Shown in pieces: positions 51,819 to 54,586 of a DNA stretch of 54,586 nt. This DNA comes from JAOZTV01 sp965371805. GTDB taxonomy: Bacteria; Acidobacteriota; Aminicenantia; UBA2199. The stretch is from positions 1 through 54,586 of the forward strand of contig CBDUZW010000027.1 in the NCBI GenBank assembly GCA_965371805.1, read 5' to 3'. Made by a program: the position numbers and the translations under genes. Under the pieces are notes generated by a model. The model saw nothing but the letters and a program-made list of their open reading frames with translations, searched no databases and was not told where the DNA came from. Each line of letters starts with the position of its first letter. The stretch's first letter is position 1.

Positions 51819-54461
51819 TCAGACTTTATATGCCTTATCACTCTTATGTTTTAAATAATGAAGTATATTCATTGCCTCCAGTGGAGTCATAGTGGTTATA
51901 TCAAGTTCTTTTAATTTATCTCTAATCTCATCCCAGATTTTTAGTTCAGTATCATTTTTAAACAATTTTTGCTGCTTTGGCATTTTATCTATCTTTCCTG
52001 ATATCCTATCTGAAACAAGCCTGTCAATCTCTTTTTTTTCGAGATCCAACAGTACATCCTTTGCTCTCTCAATAACCGACACAGGTAAACCTGCTATCTT
52101 TGCAACATGTATCCCAAAACTCTGGTCAGTTGCACCCGCAACGATTTTATGTAGAAAAATAACTTTGTCATTCCATTCCCGCACTGAAATATGATAATTT
52201 TTAACGCCATCAAAGATCTCAGGAATTTCAATTAGTTCATGATAATGAGTCGCAAACAGTGTTTTTGGTCTCCCTTTATGGGAATTTAAGTATTCAATAA
52301 CCGACCAGGCAATAGACAAACCATCAAAAGTTGAAGTCCCACGACCAATCTCATCTAGAAGTATCAATGATTTTGGACCGGCATTATTAAGTATAATTGC
52401 TGTTTCAATCATTTCTACCATAAAAGTGGATTTACCTTCGATCAATGAATCCGATGCCCCTATTCTTGTAAATATCCTATCGCATATACCTATTTTTGCT
52501 TCACTTGCAGGAACGAAATATCCCGCTTGTGCAAGAATAACAATTAAAGCATTCTGTCTCAGATAAGTTGATTTACCACCCATATTTGGACCTGTTATTA
52601 TCAATATCTGGTCAGACTTTGAATTTATCAGGGTATCATTAGGGATAAAGTTACTTGTCATATTAAACTCAACAACAGGATGACGTCCATTTTTTATATC
52701 AATTTCTCTGCCATCATTTATGTCTGGTCTATAATAGTTATTCCTCTGAGCTAATTCTCCTCCAGCAGACAAAACATCTAGAACAGCAAGACTGTCTGAA
52801 TTTTTATTCAATTCATTTGAATAAGTATGTATCTGCTTAATAACTTCCATATATAATTCTTTTTCAATTTTAATTATTTTTTCTTCTGCCTTAAGTATTT
52901 TTTCCTCAAGCTCTTTCAATTCTCCAGTAATAAACCTTTCTGCATTCACAAGGGTTTGTTTTCTTATATACTCATCAGGAATTAATTTCAAGTGAGTTTT
53001 GGTGACCTCTATAAAATATCCAAAGACTCTATTATATTTTATCTTTAAAGAGGAAATCCCAGTCCTTTTTTTTTCAGACGCCTCCATTGCAGAAACTATT
53101 TCTTTAGCATTTTTGCTAATTGCCCTTAATTCATCCAATTCTTGATTATAACCAGAATTTATAAAACCACCTTCATTGATATTGTTTGCAGGATCAGATA
53201 AGATTGATTTTTTTATAAGATCAGTCAAAACTTTCAGTGGCTCCAAATTTTGATATATGTTCCTGTTTATTTCAGATCTTAATGGGTCTATAATGCTTTT
53301 CAAATCAGGGATTTTTTCCAGGATTCCTTCTAAAGCTAAAAGATGAGGCGGCAATGCAATATTTAATAATATTTTTGAATTAAGTTTTGCCAGATCTCCC
53401 ACTTCCTTCAATAATTTTCTAACTTCAGCACGTACTATTAAATTGGAAAAAAATTCATTAACTCCATCAAGCCTATCATTTATCTCTTTTTTATTAATCA
53501 AAGGATACGAAATCCATTTTTTCAACAAGCGTTTTCCCATTTTTGATAAAGTAAAATCTATTGCACTAAACAAACTGCCTCTGGCATTTCCTGTTCTGAG
53601 ATTTTTTAATATTTCAAGATTTTTAAACGAAGCGGCATCCAACATCATATGTGTTTCATTTAAAACAAACTTTAAAGATGATATATTTTTAAGAGCAGTT
53701 TTTCTTACAGATCTAATATATTTCAGTAAAACTCCTGAAGCAATAACGGCAGTTTCATATTTGTCAATTCCAAAACCTTCAAGATTCTCTACAGAGAAAT
53801 GCTCCTTTAGTAAATTCTCATTTTCAGGAAAATTGTATTCATAATCCTTATATTCATTTACTAAAATGTCAGAAAACTCGGGAAATTGGCCCAGCATTTT
53901 CTTAATATATGATGATGATGCTTCAGAAAGAATCAACTCCTTTGGAAATTTTCTATAAAACTCATTTAAGAATATTTCTACATTATCTTTTTTAAAATAG
54001 GATATCTCAAACTCAGAAATTGAAAGGTCAATAGAAGCCATTGAGATAGTTTTTTCATCCTCAACTATTGCTATAATAAAATTGTTCAATTCATCATTTA
54101 GAGAATCTATCTCCAAAGCAGTTGCAGGAGTTAATATCTTTACAACATCTCTTTTCACAATTCCTACAGCTTCTGACGGATCTTCAATTTGTTCACAAAT
54201 TGCAACTTTATAACCATTTTTAAGTAATTTTGAAGCATAATTATCCCGGGCATGATATGGAAGCCCGCATAAAGGAACTGAATCTTTAACTTTTTTATTT
54301 CTTGCAGTTAAAACTATATCAAGAATTGGAGCAGCAATTTTTGCATCCTCAAAAAACATTTCATAAAAGTCACCCATCCTGAAAAAAAGAATAGAATCAG
54401 GATATCTTTTTTTTATCTCAAAATACTGCTTTAACATAGGAGTTAGTTTTTTTTCACTCAT
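51819..54461 (-). CDS. mutS: DNA mismatch repair protein MutS
   Basis: 880 aa, usual length. Mismatch-binding RMGDFYEMFFEDA near residue 25-37 with the F-x-E motif, core clamp domains, and ATPase with Walker A GPNMGGKS (624-631), LLDEIGRGTSTFDG and LFATHYHEL. It has the long form with the C-terminal domain. The ATG is at 54461 with only a weak ribosome site. Repeated AACCTGA half-sites lie upstream. Confidence 0.96.
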   Translation of the reverse strand: MSEKKLTPMLKQYFEIKKRYPDSILFFRMGDFYEMFFEDAKIAAPILDIVLTARNKKVKDSVPLCGLPYHARDNYASKLLKNGYKVAICEQIEDPSEAVGIVKRDVVKILTPATALEIDSLNDELNNFIIAIVEDEKTISMASIDLSISEFEISYFKKDNVEIFLNEFYRKFPKELILSEASSSYIKKMLGQFPEFSDILVNEYKDYEYNFPENENLLKEHFSVENLEGFGIDKYETAVIASGVLLKYIRSVRKTALKNISSLKFVLNETHMMLDAASFKNLEILKNLRTGNARGSLFSAIDFTLSKMGKRLLKKWISYPLINKKEINDRLDGVNEFFSNLIVRAEVRKLLKEVGDLAKLNSKILLNIALPPHLLALEGILEKIPDLKSIIDPLRSEINRNIYQNLEPLKVLTDLIKKSILSDPANNINEGGFINSGYNQELDELRAISKNAKEIVSAMEASEKKRTGISSLKIKYNRVFGYFIEVTKTHLKLIPDEYIRKQTLVNAERFITGELKELEEKILKAEEKIIKIEKELYMEVIKQIHTYSNELNKNSDSLAVLDVLSAGGELAQRNNYYRPDINDGREIDIKNGRHPVVEFNMTSNFIPNDTLINSKSDQILIITGPNMGGKSTYLRQNALIVILAQAGYFVPASEAKIGICDRIFTRIGASDSLIEGKSTFMVEMIETAIILNNAGPKSLILLDEIGRGTSTFDGLSIAWSVIEYLNSHKGRPKTLFATHYHELIEIPEIFDGVKNYHISVREWNDKVIFLHKIVAGATDQSFGIHVAKIAGLPVSVIERAKDVLLDLEKKEIDRLVSDRISGKIDKMPKQQKLFKNDTELKIWDEIRDKLKELDITTMTPLEAMNILHYLKHKSDKAYKV

Positions 54462-54471
54462 TATTAATTTT

Positions 54472-54544
54472 AACCTGAATTAAGCGATTTATGCAAATTT
54501 TTAGTTCCAATATCTGAAATCAGGTTAAATCTATACCCTGATTT
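54472..54544. promoter_or_regulatory. Three AACCTGA-like half-sites upstream of mutS
   Basis: Plus strand: TTTAACCTGAAT (54469-54480), its inverse AAATCAGGTTAAAT (54517-54530), and CCTGATTT (54537-54544), which also pairs with AAATCAGG (54517-54524) over 8 bp with a 12-nt loop. The first lies 8-19 nt upstream of the mutS ATG. An operator is possible; a terminator for a gene beyond the window is the alternative. Confidence 0.3.
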
Positions 54545-54586
54545 TTCATCAAAATTATAAAAAAACTTTAAATAAATAGTTATATA

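Noticed and set aside
1..54586. CRISPR arrays, tRNA or rRNA genes
   Set aside because: No array of short direct repeats with regular spacers, no T-arm/anticodon pattern and no rRNA-like stretch was seen; the 77-bp palindrome series has too few units and symmetric repeats.

Overview
The window reads as chromosomal DNA of an AT-rich, Gram-negative, probably anaerobic bacterium. An LptD-type LPS-assembly protein and an Omp85-type surface antigen imply an outer membrane. A glycyl-radical hydroxyproline dehydratase with its radical-SAM activase, and a glycine cleavage system with a split P-protein, suggest anaerobic amino-acid metabolism. The ParE sequence looks most like the Bacteroidetes/FCB type, so an FCB-related lineage (candidate phyla such as Delongbacteria, Cloacimonadota or Marinimicrobia) is my best guess. 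That placement is inference. I saw no rRNA, tRNA, CRISPR array, integrase or transposase.

Layout. (1) 1-6055, accessory island, minus strand: a large protein with an Mrr-like nuclease domain, then a membrane-anchored KAP P-loop NTPase. Related hairpin-forming repeats lie before, between and after the two genes, and the island abuts two truncated copies of the N-terminal zinc ribbon of a DUF2130 protein. This is the best candidate here for an undescribed (possibly anti-phage) system. (2) 6056-17174, signalling and an unusual ABC operon: an NtrC-type regulator with an overlapping soluble histidine kinase; a giant hybrid kinase with a periplasmic propeller; and an operon of a secreted protein, an ABC-2 permease and an ABC ATPase that has lost its catalytic motifs. 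The leaders of the regulator at 6562 and of the SDR gene at 17175 share a ~120-bp dispersed repeat followed, at identical spacing, by palindromes TGTTCA-N5-TGAACA repeated every 76-78 bp. (3) 17175-27696: SDR oxidoreductase; operon activase-HypD-dCMP deaminase; Omp85-like protein; Pcm; tricorn-like protease; GyrI-like protein.

(4) 27699-36366, minus strand: gcvT-gcvH-gcvPA-gcvPB-glyQ-glyS-radA, tightly packed, combining glycine oxidation, glycine-tRNA charging and a recombination gene. (5) 36816-46728, signal transduction: a chemoreceptor with a sigma-54-like promoter, an uncharacterised 55-aa ORF, a CheY-like protein, a soluble hybrid kinase, a second NtrC-type regulator, and a response regulator with an HD-GYP domain. 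Among them sit an intact ORF matching only the C-terminal half of SelB (no GTPase) and a DedA-family membrane protein. (6) 46779-54461, minus strand, housekeeping: mutS, lptD, a GDP-sugar reductase-like epimerase and parE.

Several translation starts were moved from the longest ORF to a start with a clear Shine-Dalgarno. All functional calls come from motif reading and remembered family features; no search was run.
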